Positions 52,846-62,939 of a DNA stretch of 64,000 nt are shown here, piece by piece. Both the position numbers and the translations under genes were made by a program. The stretch comes from Siphonodentalium dalli (lineage: Eukaryota; Mollusca; Scaphopoda; Gadilida; Siphonodentaliidae): the NCBI GenBank assembly GCA_032622095.1, contig CP136063.1:25048987-25112986 (forward strand), given 5' to 3'. The stretch's first letter is position 1. Each line of letters begins with the position of its first letter. The notes under the pieces were generated by a model. It did no database searches and was not told the DNA's origin. It saw nothing but the letters and a program-made list of their open reading frames with translations.

Positions 52846-53269
52846 TGTACCTGTAATCGCGAAAGGAGATCAGGTAAGACATTTTGTTTACCCGGCACAT
52901 GAGATGCATATGCACCAAAATATTGTATTTGAGCGTAACCAAAACCAGATGACGTAGGAGTCGTAGCATAAACACATCTTTCGTAGTTTGGCTATTGATG
53001 ACTGCGACCACTGCAGAATTGTCAGAGTGTAAAATAATTTTTTGATTACGTAACTGCTCGCCCCAGACTGCCAGTGCCAATACAATCGGAAATAACTCTA
53101 AGATTGCAATATTTAAGCTGCAAATCGCTTCCGGCCATTTACCATACATCCATTTCTTACCAAAAACAATTCCAAAGCCAAGCTTACTAGAGTCTGTCTG
53201 CAAATGTAATATATTATCTGAAATCCAACGCTCTTCTATAAACATGGTACGGCCATTGAAATGCTCCAA
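52758..53269 (-). pseudogene. RNase H domain of the Ngaro polyprotein, frame-broken
   Basis: Would degrade RNA in the RNA-DNA hybrid during reverse transcription. Residues counted from 53269 show TDSS (Asp 26), LELFP (Glu 58) and HSDNSAVV (Asp 83), the first three acidic positions of the RNase H active site. It is out of frame with the RT upstream: an 8-base T run (53268-53275 on the plus strand as A) must lose one base to join them. A second shift lies near 52901-52916, where an extra AT in a GCATATGCAT stretch moves the C-terminal part (VPGKQN and PDLLSR, giving the last Asp) to another frame. That frame ends with TGA at 52758-52760. In related elements RT, RNase H and recombinase are often continuous, so these are most likely inactivating indels. 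Confidence 0.8.
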
Positions 53270-54446
53270 AAAAAATCAGCCACATTTCAAGGTCCGCCCG
53301 ATGCTCCTTATTAAAAGTGACCCTATGATAAGGCTTAGACACCCCAATTGTCAAATTTATCAAACGACGTAAAAATGTCCGCCCCGGGAGAACACAGCAG
53401 GCAAAGTTCAACAGACCTATAACCGACTGGATTTGACGTAACGTTGCTTTTATGCTAGCCAAAAGTGCCTCGATTTCTAAACGGCATTTCGTAAGTTTAT
53501 CCACTGGCAATCGAGTTTCCTGGTTAACCGAATCAAGCTCGATACCTAAAAATGTAATTGTCGTGAGTGGTCCGATAGTTTTATCAGGAGCCATCGGAAT
53601 CCCTAACGTATCGCAGAGCTTGAGAAAAAGTGTCAATGCCCTCTCGCCTTCCTCAAGCGATTCGGAGATCAGCAAAAAATCATCAATCATGTGAGTCATA
53701 TAGCGAATGTTGAACTTTGTCTGTGCAATCCATTGCACCGCTGTGCTCACCATCTCAAAAAGAGAACAACTAATACGACATCCCATGGGCAAACAACGAT
53801 CATAATAATATTGGTCACGCCATTTAAACCCGAGGAGGTGGAAGTACTTCTCGTTGATAGGAATATTTCTGTAGGCAGAAAATAAATCTGTTTTACTTAA
53901 CCAAGCGTGGCCCTTACATTTCTTTATCAACTGTACAGCATCCTGCACTGTATTATAATTAACTGCCGCCAAAGAAGGATCAATTCCATCATTCACTGAC
54001 TTTCCATCAGGGAATGATAGATGAAGAATCATCCTATATTGTCCTTCTATTTGCTTGGGAACTACCCCCAATGGGCTAATATGAAAATGTGGCAAGGGTG
54101 GCTCTGAAAAGGGGCCCGCAATTCGATTGGCAGCCAGCTCTTTTTGTAACTTATTGTCGACAATATGAGGTAATTCGTATGCGGACTTTAAATTCTTAGC
54201 CTCTAAAGAAGGGACCACTCCTTCGCACTGCAAATCAAAACCATTCTGAAAACCTGATATTATATCATTTGTCAAAGATGGATCATAGCCTTCAAGAAGT
54301 ACTTCCAATGCCCTAACCTTAACCGGCGTGACCACCTCACTCTTCAGCCCTTCTGCCTGAACCCCCCTACTGGTGCCTGGGACCTCCGGAGGGCTTCCCA
54401 AATCTAGGTCCAGAACCAGATTTGGGAGAACTCCGAAAGGGCCCAT
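53214..54446 (-). CDS. Reverse transcriptase (Ngaro/DIRS type)
   Basis: Copies element RNA into DNA. An open frame of 410 codons covers a full RT domain: the SPLGVVPK block (residues 124-131), MILHLSFPDG with KSVNDGI (139-155), KTDLFSAYRN with a catalytic Asp (Asp 187), LPMGCRISCSLFE (219-231), HMIDDFLL with the metal-binding Asp pair (Asp 255 and Asp 256; the usual Tyr-X-Asp-Asp is Met-Ile-Asp-Asp here), and FLGIEL (299-304). About the last 17 residues are out of frame with the RNase H domain because of a homopolymer shift at 53268-53275. The N-terminus overlaps the end of the gag frame (54367-54446) in another register, as is common for ORF1-ORF2 of YR retrotransposons. The exact start is uncertain. 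Confidence 0.9.
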   Translation of the reverse strand: MGPFGVLPNLVLDLDLGSPPEVPGTSRGVQAEGLKSEVVTPVKVRALEVLLEGYDPSLTNDIISGFQNGFDLQCEGVVPSLEAKNLKSAYELPHIVDNKLQKELAANRIAGPFSEPPLPHFHISPLGVVPKQIEGQYRMILHLSFPDGKSVNDGIDPSLAAVNYNTVQDAVQLIKKCKGHAWLSKTDLFSAYRNIPINEKYFHLLGFKWRDQYYYDRCLPMGCRISCSLFEMVSTAVQWIAQTKFNIRYMTHMIDDFLLISESLEEGERALTLFLKLCDTLGIPMAPDKTIGPLTTITFLGIELDSVNQETRLPVDKLTKCRLEIEALLASIKATLRQIQSVIGLLNFACCVLPGRTFLRRLINLTIGVSKPYHRVTFNKEHRADLEMWLIFFGAFQWPYHVYRRALDFR

Positions 54447-55548
54447 TCAACCATTCTTCCCGACGTGGGCACGAAACAAAGCTGTGCGGGAGCGTGCACA
54501 CAAAGCAAGAATGGTTAAAATTGCACCCATTACATGGAGAGCCTCTATGGAATGCAAAGCAAAAACCCGGAGGGAATGGGCGTCTCATTGTGTTGTTAAA
54601 TGGGCCAGCCCGCTATGGCTCCGATGACGCTGGATTCCCACTGGGTCCTGCTTTGTGAAAGACTGAAGAGTGAGCCCGAAGATAGGAATTCAAGTAGAGG
54701 GGAAGGTTGGTTGCCCCCCACGACAGCGTATGGTCCGTCTGCATTAGCATCCGGAACTTACGGTCATAGGCGAGCCAATCAGCCCTCTCCTCCGACATGG
54801 TCCTGATATGGCTCTGATAAGCCCAGAGAAACAAAGACTTCGCGGCATTCTCCGGCTTTCGCATATAAATTGTCGCAAATATTTCAAAAGCTGTCACCCA
54901 CTGATTGATATATTGTATCTGCTTCAATGTCTTGGGGATACATCGAAGGGTTGGCCCGTCACATCCTGCGTCTAAAGTTACTGCATATTGCGGCTCCATC
55001 TGAGCATCAGGCAGCAACGAACTGAATTCCACGAACTCATCGGCCCAAATCCTACTTTTGATTTGCCCATTGACATGCATGTCAATGGGTAAGCCTTGGC
55101 CGGATACCCTCGTTCCCAACAATTCATTCGCACCGTAGCCAAAGTTCCCGAATGCATTGGGCTGGTTCCCGACCAAGTCTGAGAGCCCACTACCAGGGTT
55201 CGGCACTGCCCCCATGCTTGGAAACAGGGCCTGCATCGACTGATTGTTTCTGCCAGGTGCAGGGTCCACCACCACCACGTTCCCTGAACTGTCAAAAGTT
55301 CCCGTACCTTTTGCTTCGGATAGCAATTTTTCTGCCGAAGCAGTGCTTGGGTTCTTTCCCTTGGCCAGCTTGGCCCGCATCGCCTTCGCAGCCTCCTCCA
55401 GTCGTTTAAGCATTGTGTGGGATTCCATCTCGCTCTCAGACGGGCTGTCATCCACCGATGCCGACCTGGCACGACAAGGCCGACCCCTCCGTGGAACCAC
55501 TTCAGACACCTTCGCCACGCCTCTTGTTTTACGGGTCGCTTTGGGCAT
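54367..55548 (-). CDS. Gag-like ORF1 protein with zinc-finger tail, internal TAG
   Basis: Structural protein expected to package element RNA. I place the start at the second Met (55548, MPKATRK), just downstream of a splice-acceptor-like TTTTTGCAG. The basic, Ser-rich N-terminus and a helical segment (residues about 40-70, counted from there) are followed by the conserved region with IWADEFVEFSSLLP, and then Trp/Tyr-rich helices. TAG at 54613-54615 interrupts the frame. The same frame then continues to 54367 with a Cys/His-rich tail (FCFAFHRGSPC, then GCNFNHSCFVC and a final HSFVSCP) typical of DIRS/Ngaro gag. The TAG may be a mutation or a readthrough site; it cuts the zinc-finger from the body. 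The tail overlaps the RT frame. Confidence 0.85.
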
Positions 55549-56589
55549 ATTGCGCTGCAAAAATAATGAGAAAGCACCAGTACACAGACCAAATTTTGAT
55601 CCCACCTCAACACGAAAGTACTCTTACCAGGCTTATACCAAATTAACAAACTAACATCATGTAACATCTAGTACGTGCATGTATGCACCTAAGCTAGACT
55701 AGGGTAACAAGCATTACAGGTATTTTACCCAAAATAGTAAAAATTTGATGACTCGTAATATTGGAGTATGGTTCACCCACTTGAGGCCAAACTTGATATA
55801 AATGTACCGTTTATTCATGAGACTCAATAAACTTGGAAATTGCGAGTTCCAGAATTGTGATACAAAGTGAAAGATAAAATTACCAAGTCTACTTGATACT
55901 TGAGTGACCCTGAACAAAATATATGGTCCAACCAAGATCATCGCTGTGTTTAACCTTTGCGACTACTGGAGCATCATCAATTGGAAGTTATTCCCTAGGC
56001 AATGTTCAAATACTAAGATAAACATCCATCGATGTTGGCCCTAGTATCTGAACTTCCTTCCAACACCCCTCCACCATGTATAAACTAATAATAAGCTAAC
56101 ATACCGTAAGTACCTTTGATACCGCCATGCGCCATACGGCAAATCCTATAAGCCCGTAAGTACCTTTGATACTGCCATGTGCCATACGGCAAATCCTCTA
56201 GCCCGCAAGACCAGATACTGCTCAATGACCTGCCAGCTGATGCCAGCCACACCACAAATTAACAACTACCAAACAGTACCTGTAATTACCCCATAACCCC
56301 CAACAATGCTAACTAGTGACTCGATCGGACAAAATTATGTGAAAGATGTCAATTCCCCACCCTTCCGTGTGAGACCCAGTGTTTACCGTGAAACCATGGC
56401 CCCCCACTAAGCAATACATGTTTGGACTATATTCAGAATTCATGGAAAAACCACCCCATTACTGGTATAAACAGGTCCATGTTTAACTTTTGGTATTGCC
56501 CTATCCACCTCACCGAGCAAAGAATATACTTATTTTACCTGTACAAAATGATTACGCGTATTTTAACTGTACCAACCACAGATTTTGTG

Positions 56590-57460
56590 TAAGGCAGCAA
56601 AAGGACCCTCTATACCGCGTACCGGAAATAACAAACAGAATGCCCTTAGTGTAGTTATGACCCTGGACGACTTACCCCTGCCTACTGGCATCAACCATCA
56701 GAACGCCCTTACTGGCCACGGACGCCCCTATGTAATTACTACCCTGGCCAACTACCCAAAGCTGCGAACTGGAATTAACCATAAGAACGCCCAAAATAAA
56801 AAGCGGTCATTGGCGGACTGGACTTAACCATCAGAACGCCTAAATCTACAGCGGTCATCAGCGTACTGGAATTAATCACCAGAACGCCTAATAATGTAAT
56901 GCCGCCATGAACGCCTCAAACTGCGTACTGGAATTAACCATCAGAACGCCCCTAATACACTTATGCTGGTATTAACCATCATCACGGACTAATAATAACG
57001 CGGACATTGGCGTACTGGAATTAACCATCAGAACGCCCCTAATACACTTATGCTGGTATTAACCATCAGCACGGACTAATAATAACGCGGGCATTGGCGT
57101 ACTGGAATTAACCATCAGAACGTCTAAAAAATAATAAAGCGGTCATTAGCGTACTGGAATTAACCCTCAGAACGCCTAATAATGTAATGCCGCCATGAAC
57201 GCCTCTAAACTGCGTACTGGAATTAACCATCAGAACGGCCCTAATACACTCATGCTGGTATTAACCATCAGCACGGACTAAAATAACGCGGTCATCGGCG
57301 TACTGGAATTAACCATCAGAACGTCTAAAAAATAAAATAAAATTAAGCGGTCATTAGCGAACTGGAATTAACCATAGAACGCCGAAAATGTCATGCCGCA
57401 ATGAACGCCTATATACTGCGTACTAGAATTAACCATCAGAACGCCCATAACCTACTAACG
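56590..57460 (-). repeat. Minisatellite inside the Ngaro element
   Basis: Many copies of a unit containing TACTGGAATTAACCATCAGA followed by ACGCC. They alternate with a related half unit, GGTATTAACCATCAGCACGG, and with AATAATAACGCGG or TAATGCCGCCATGAACGCC linkers. A longer unit of about 84 bp is duplicated almost exactly at 56927-57010 and 57011-57095. The repeat lies between the SGNH ORF and gag and is inside the predicted intron. Non-coding on both strands. Confidence 0.8.
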
Positions 57461-58040
57461 AACAAAATGCCCTTAAATGCCCACTGCAGGGGGGAAATTT
57501 CCCAAGAAAATAATAAACGTGCATGCAAGTTTATTTGGAGCCCAAGAGTAGTATGTGTTTAAGGGGCCAAAGTATAACCACTCTACCGAACTGATCTCGT
57601 GACTAAAACGCCCAAGAATAGAGAACATGTCCTCTTCAAATTTTTTAACGACCAATTGTTATTTATAGTAAAAGTTAGCAGACCTTACAGTGCGATATCG
57701 GTGCCTCAGGCGCCCAACAAGAGTCAGCCCGATTATTAAGTTTGGACACAGTTCCCAATGATCACTCTTATCTGGCATTGAGATATAGAGTGAAATTGCC
57801 ATCCCTGCTATTAATTTTAGCCTCAACCCCCCCCCTTTACTCGTATTATGCTCACCCCAATATTTGGCACCCGAGGGGATTGTGACTGGGCTTAACTATC
57901 AGACCCCCCCCAAGCCATTATGACACATGCCGCCTTCCAACTGCATACTAGAAATTAACTAAATAGTAAAATATACTAAGCCTGATACCAACCAAACACC
58001 CGATTAGATTAGGCTCGATGTACAACCAATTCAGGCCAAC

Positions 58041-58724
58041 CTAGCGTCGGATAACTACGGGTATACGCCGTAAAAGACAACAGTCTTTAATACCATGCAC
58101 CAATGCTGCCCGAATATTACCAAAATACCGGTGATCGCCATCCGGTTTTAAATGAACCCCATCACAAAGTATACCGGGTACCAATAAGGCTAACCTACGA
58201 AACTTCCAAAACACCACCCGAATGGCCAAATTAACTGACTCTGGCAATTGATCCCGTAACAAACCATTCAACATACTTACTTTCTCGTTGAAAGCTGACA
58301 CTACACCAGGATCCGAAGAAAATACTCGACGCTTACCTGGCAACATGATGGAAGTCCTCTTTAAAACCTCACATACCAACACCTGCTTCACTCCAATAGT
58401 TTGCAAGAACCCGAGAAACTTTTTCAAAATCCCGACCACTTCACCTGGTTCCCGACTGGCCAAATCGTTACCCCCCAAATTAAGCACCACAATAACAGGA
58501 GAGTACTGACGAATCCTTTGACAATGACCCTCGTTGATCGACCCCACGCTAAGTCCACCTACACCAAAGCATCTAACCTCCACTGACACCAAACTCTGAT
58601 CGAGAGAAAAACAATCGGCAAAATTTTCCCGGAAGGGGACATGAGATTTTTTCGGCAACCTCAAGCAATAATCTGCGAAATTACGAACAAAACTTGAACC
58701 AAAAATCAACACTTTGACAGACAT
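58041..58724 (-). CDS. SGNH/GDSL-family hydrolase ORF of the retrotransposon
   Basis: An intact frame of 227 codons begins MSVKVLIFGSSFVRN. It has the SGNH blocks in order: GSS near the N-terminus (Gly 9-Ser 10-Ser 11; one Ser is the nucleophile, GSS replacing GDS), a Gly in FGVGGLS (about 57), GGND (84-87) and DGVHL (188-192) with the Asp-His pair. The enzyme family comprises small esterases, lipases and acetylhydrolases; the substrate here is unknown. SGNH domains are known in some Ngaro and LINE elements. Here the ORF is the first in the element, ahead of gag, about 90 bases from the A1 repeat, with a fair initiation context (GCC before ATG). It is the only element gene without a stop or shift. 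Confidence 0.85.
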   Translation of the reverse strand: MSVKVLIFGSSFVRNFADYCLRLPKKSHVPFRENFADCFSLDQSLVSVEVRCFGVGGLSVGSINEGHCQRIRQYSPVIVVLNLGGNDLASREPGEVVGILKKFLGFLQTIGVKQVLVCEVLKRTSIMLPGKRRVFSSDPGVVSAFNEKVSMLNGLLRDQLPESVNLAIRVVFWKFRRLALLVPGILCDGVHLKPDGDHRYFGNIRAALVHGIKDCCLLRRIPVVIRR

Positions 58725-58813
58725 GGCGTAGGGGACTTCACACCTTTAAATTACGCTGACTAACTGTACTCACCTCGCAAATTGTCGAATAACACACAAC
58801 AAATTAAAAGATA

Positions 58814-59222
58814 AAATTAAAAGATTTCGATAGACTCTACTGACGCTTCAGGCTTTAGACAAAGGAACTGATTCCTGGAGAATAAAAGACGCTCTTGGCA
58901 CTGACCTCGGCGATCCGCGGTATCTGATTGGCCGGCAGCTTACTCTTTCTCGGGGAGAAATGAAACGCGATATTTGATTGGCTGGCGGCCGTCTGCGCTT
59001 TCGGAGCGCAATTTTGATTGGTTGACACTCGAAAACGTAAACACTTCTTCTCAGCTGACTGTATGCTATTGACAAATACTGCTCCATTGATATTTTAACC
59101 GGCATGAATGAACATGACTATATATAACCCGGATATACGATAAATGGAATCTGAGGTACCCAGTGGCATTATATCACCCTTATCCATCCACAACGTAAAA
59201 AGCTTTTACAAGTAAAATTACC
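58814..59222 (-). repeat. Split direct repeat A1 (5' end of the Ngaro element)
   Basis: Terminal repeat at the 5' end in element orientation; near-identical to A2. It meets satellite DNA through TTT (59223-59225). Confidence 0.9.
58926..59021 (-). promoter_or_regulatory. Three CCAAT boxes in the A1 repeat
   Basis: CCAATC occurs three times on the element's sense strand, at 59021-59016, 58981-58976 and 58931-58926, spaced 40 and 50 bases apart in a GC-richer stretch. The same triple exists in A2. Repeated CCAAT boxes are typical of RNA polymerase II promoters bound by NF-Y. Position upstream of the first ORF fits the element promoter; no clear TATA box was assigned. Confidence 0.5.
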
Positions 59223-59225
59223 TTT

Positions 59226-62200
59226 CATGATATTAACCTAATTAACTTAACATGCCAATATGGTCATCCTGTGTGGCAAAATACTACCAGTACAAAAATT
59301 ACGAATACCTTGGGTGCTCTTATTCTTGTATTTGAATATATATTATTAAACTTAGTGGTCACTCTAAGTTGGCGAATTCTATCGCTTAATATGTCTCTTG
59401 TGTTTGAATATATATTAACTTAGTGGTCACTCTAAGGTGGCGAATTATCGCTTAATGTGGTCTTCATGATATTAACCTAATTAACTTAACATTCCAATTG
59501 ATATGGTCATCCTGAGTAGCAACATACTACTAGTACGAAAATCACGCTTGCCTTGGGTGCTCTTACTCTTGTGTTTGAATATATATTAACTTAGTGGTCA
59601 CTCTAACGTAGCGAATTCTATCGTTTAAAATGGTCTTCATAAAATTAACCTAATTAACTTAACATGCCAATATGTTCATCCTGACTAGCAAAATACTACT
59701 AGTACTAAAATTAGGCATACCTTGAGTGCTCCTACTCTTGTGGTTGACTATATATTAACTTAGTGGTCACTCTAAGGTAGTGAATTCTATCGATTAATAT
59801 GATCCTCATAAAATTAACCTAATTAACTTAACATGCCAATATGTTCATCCCGGGTAGCAAAATACTACTAGTACGAAAATTACGCATGCCTTGGGTGCTC
59901 TTACTCTTGTGTTTGAATATATATTAACTTAGTGGTCACTCTAAGATAGCGAATTCTATCGCTTAATATGATCTTCAAAAAATTATCCTTATTAACTTAA
60001 CATGCCATTATGTTCATCCTGAATATCAAAATACTACTAGTACGAAAATTACGCATACCTTGGGTGCTCTTACTCTTGTGTTTGAATATATATTAACTTA
60101 GTGGTCACTCTAAGGTGGAGAATACTATCACTTAATATGTCTCTTGTGTTTGAATATATATTAACTTAGTGGTCACTCTAAGATGGCGACTTCTATCGCT
60201 TACAATTGTCTTCATGATATTAACCTAATTAACTTAACATGCCAATATGGTCATCCTGAGTAGAAAAATACGCATACATTGGGTGTTCTTTCTCTTGTGT
60301 TTGAACACATATTAACTTAGTGGTCACTCTAAGGTAGTGAATTCTATCGATTAATATGATCTTCATAAAATTAATCTAATTAACTTAACATGCCAATATG
60401 TTCATCCCGAGTAGCAAAATACTACTAGTTCGAAAATTACGCATGCCTTGGGTGCTCTTACTATTGTGTTTGAATATATATTAACTTAGTGGTCACTCTA
60501 AGGTAGCGAATTCTATCGCTGAATATGGTCTTCACGATATTAACACAATTAACTTAACATGCAAATATGGTGTTCCTGAGTAGCAATATAATACTAGTAT
60601 GAAAATTACGCATACCTTGGGTGCTCTTACTCTTGTGTTTGAATATATATTAACTTAGTGGTCACTCTAAAGTGCGAATTCTATCGCTTAATATGGTCTT
60701 CAAAAAATTAACCTAATTAACTTAACATGCCAATATGTTCACATGTTCATGCTCTTACTCTTGTATTTGAATATATATTAACTTAGTGGTCACTCTAAGG
60801 TGGCGAATTATCTCGCTTCATGTGGTCTTCATGATATTAACCTACTTAACTTAACATGAAAATATGGTCATCCTGAGTAGCAAAATACTACTAGTACGAA
60901 AAATACGCATGCCTTGGGTGCCCTTACTCTTGTGTTTGAATATATATTAACTTAGTGGTTTGAATATATATTAACTCATTGGTCCCTCTAAGGTGGCGAA
61001 TTCTGTCGCTTAATATGGTCTTCATGATATTAACCTAATTAACTTAACATGCCAATATGGTCATCCTGAGTAGCAAAATACTACAAGAACGAACATTGCG
61101 CATACCTTGGGTGCTCCTACTCTTGTGTTTGAATATATATTAACTTAGTGGTCACTCTAAGGTGGCGAATTCTATCGCTTAATATGGTTTTCATGATATT
61201 AACCTAATTAAATTAACATGCCAATGTGATCATCCTGAGTGGCAAAATACTACCTGTACAAAAATTACGAATACCTTGGGTACTCTTACTCTTGTATTTG
61301 AATATATATTAACTTAGTGGTCACTCTAATGTGGCGAATTATCCCGCTTAATGTGGTCTTCGTGATATTAACCTAATTAACTTAACATGCCAATATGGTC
61401 ATCCTGAGTAGCAAAATACTACTAGTACGAAAAATACGCATGCCTTGGGTGCTCCTACTCTTGTGTTTGAATATATATTAACTTAGTGGTCACTCTAAGG
61501 TAGCGAATTCTATCGCTTAATATGGTATTCATTATATTAACCTAATTAACTAAACATGCCCATATGTTCATACTGAGTAGCAAAATACTACTAGAACGGA
61601 AATTACGCATAACTTGGGTGCTCTTACTCTTGTGTTTGAATATATATTAACTCAGTGGTCACTCTAAGGTGGCGAATTCTATCGCTTAACATGGTCTTCA
61701 TAACAGTAACCTAATTAACTTAACATGCCAATATGGTCATCCTGAGTAGCAAAATACTACTAGTACAAAAAGTACGCATAGCTTGGCTGCTCTTAATCTT
61801 GTGTTTGAATATATATTAACTTAGTGGTCACCCTAAGGTGGCGAATTATCTCGCTTAATGTGGTCTTCATGATATTAACCTAATTAACTTAACATGCCAA
61901 TATGGCCATCCTGAGTAGAAAATTACTACTAGTATGAAAATTACGCATACTTTGGGTGCACTTACTCTTGTGCTTGAATATATTTTAACTCAGTAGTCAC
62001 GCTAAGGTGGCGACTTCTATCGCTTAATATTGTCTTCATAATATTAATCTAATTAACTGAATATGCCAATACGGTCATTCTGAGTAGCAAAATACTACTA
62101 ATACAAAAATTAGGCATACCTTGAGTGCTCTTACTCTTGTGTTTGAATATATATTAACTTAGTAGTCACTCTAAGGTAGTGAATTCTATGGCTTAATATG

Positions 62201-62939
62201 ATCTTCAAAAAATTCACCTAATTAACATAACATGCCAATATGTTCATCCTGAGTAGCAAAATACTACTAGTATGAAAATTACGCATACCTTTTGTGCTCT
62301 TACTCTTGTGTTTGAATATATATTAGCTTAGTGGTCACTCTAAGTTAGCGAATTCAATTGCTTAATATGGTCTTCATAAAATAAACCTAATTAATTTAAC
62401 ATGCCAATATGGTCATCCTAGTACAAAAATTACGCATACCTTGGGTGCTTTTACTCTTGTGTTTGAATATATATTAACTCATTGGTCACTCTAAGGTGGC
62501 GATTTCTATCGCTTAATATGGTCTTCATGATATTAACCTAATTAACTTAGCATGCCAATATAGTCATCCTGAGTAGCAAAATACTACTAGTACGAACATT
62601 ACGCATACCTTGGGTGCTTTTACTCTTGTGTTTGAATATATATTAACTTAGTGGTCACTCTAAGGTGGCGAATTCTATCGCTTAATATGGTTTTCATGAT
62701 ATTAACCTAATTAACTTAACATGCCAATGTGGTCACCATAAGTGGCAAAATACTACCAGTATAACAATTACGAATACCTTGGGTGCTCTTACTCTTGTAT
62801 TTGAATATATATTAACTTAGTGGTCACTCTAAGGTGGCGAATTATATCGTATAATGTGGTCATCATGATATTAACCTAATTAACTTAACATGCCAATATG
62901 GTCATCCTGAGTAGCAAAATACTACTAGTACGAAAAATA
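59226..62939. repeat. Satellite array (part 3), diverged monomers
   Basis: Resumes in exact monomer phase after the retrotransposon, with CATGATATTAACCTAATTAA. Monomers are more varied than in the 20-43 kb part, with short deletion-bearing units near 59393 and 60138, a partial duplication at 60955-60980 and compound deletions near 60735-60755 and 62418. Confidence 0.92.

Larger units (their letters stand above)
55555..58773 (-). other. Predicted intron containing the SGNH ORF and the minisatellite
   Basis: On the minus strand GAG|GTGAGT, a full consensus donor, lies with the exon ending at 58774 and the intron starting at 58773. A strong acceptor, with a pyrimidine-rich tract ending ATTTTTGCAG, has its AG at 55556-55555, only six bases before the gag ATG. 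The 3219-base segment between them holds the whole SGNH ORF and the minisatellite. Splicing would put gag first on the mRNA; unspliced RNA would present SGNH first. This is inferred from splice-site match only. Confidence 0.5.
49738..59222 (-). mobile_element. Ngaro/DIRS-type tyrosine-recombinase retrotransposon (9485 bp)
   Basis: Minus-strand element with split direct repeats in Ngaro order A1 - coding region - B1 - A2 - B2: A1 58814-59222, B1 50530-50742, A2 50119-50526, B2 49738-49950. The B copies are both 213 bp with one difference; the A copies are 408-409 bp with about three. It encodes an SGNH hydrolase, gag, RT, RNase H and a tyrosine recombinase, with no integrase or protease seen. 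Satellite sequence is continuous across it: GGTTTT meets ACGTTG on the left and TTACC meets TTTCATG on the right. The junction inside the B1-A2 pair is ACC-TTT-ACG, so integration used a TTT core. Young by repeat identity, but the frames are broken, so this copy is probably not autonomous. Confidence 0.92.

Noticed and set aside
55244-55654. Plus-strand open frame of 136 codons
   Set aside because: Antisense shadow of the gag gene, whose minus-strand product has recognisable Ngaro gag features.
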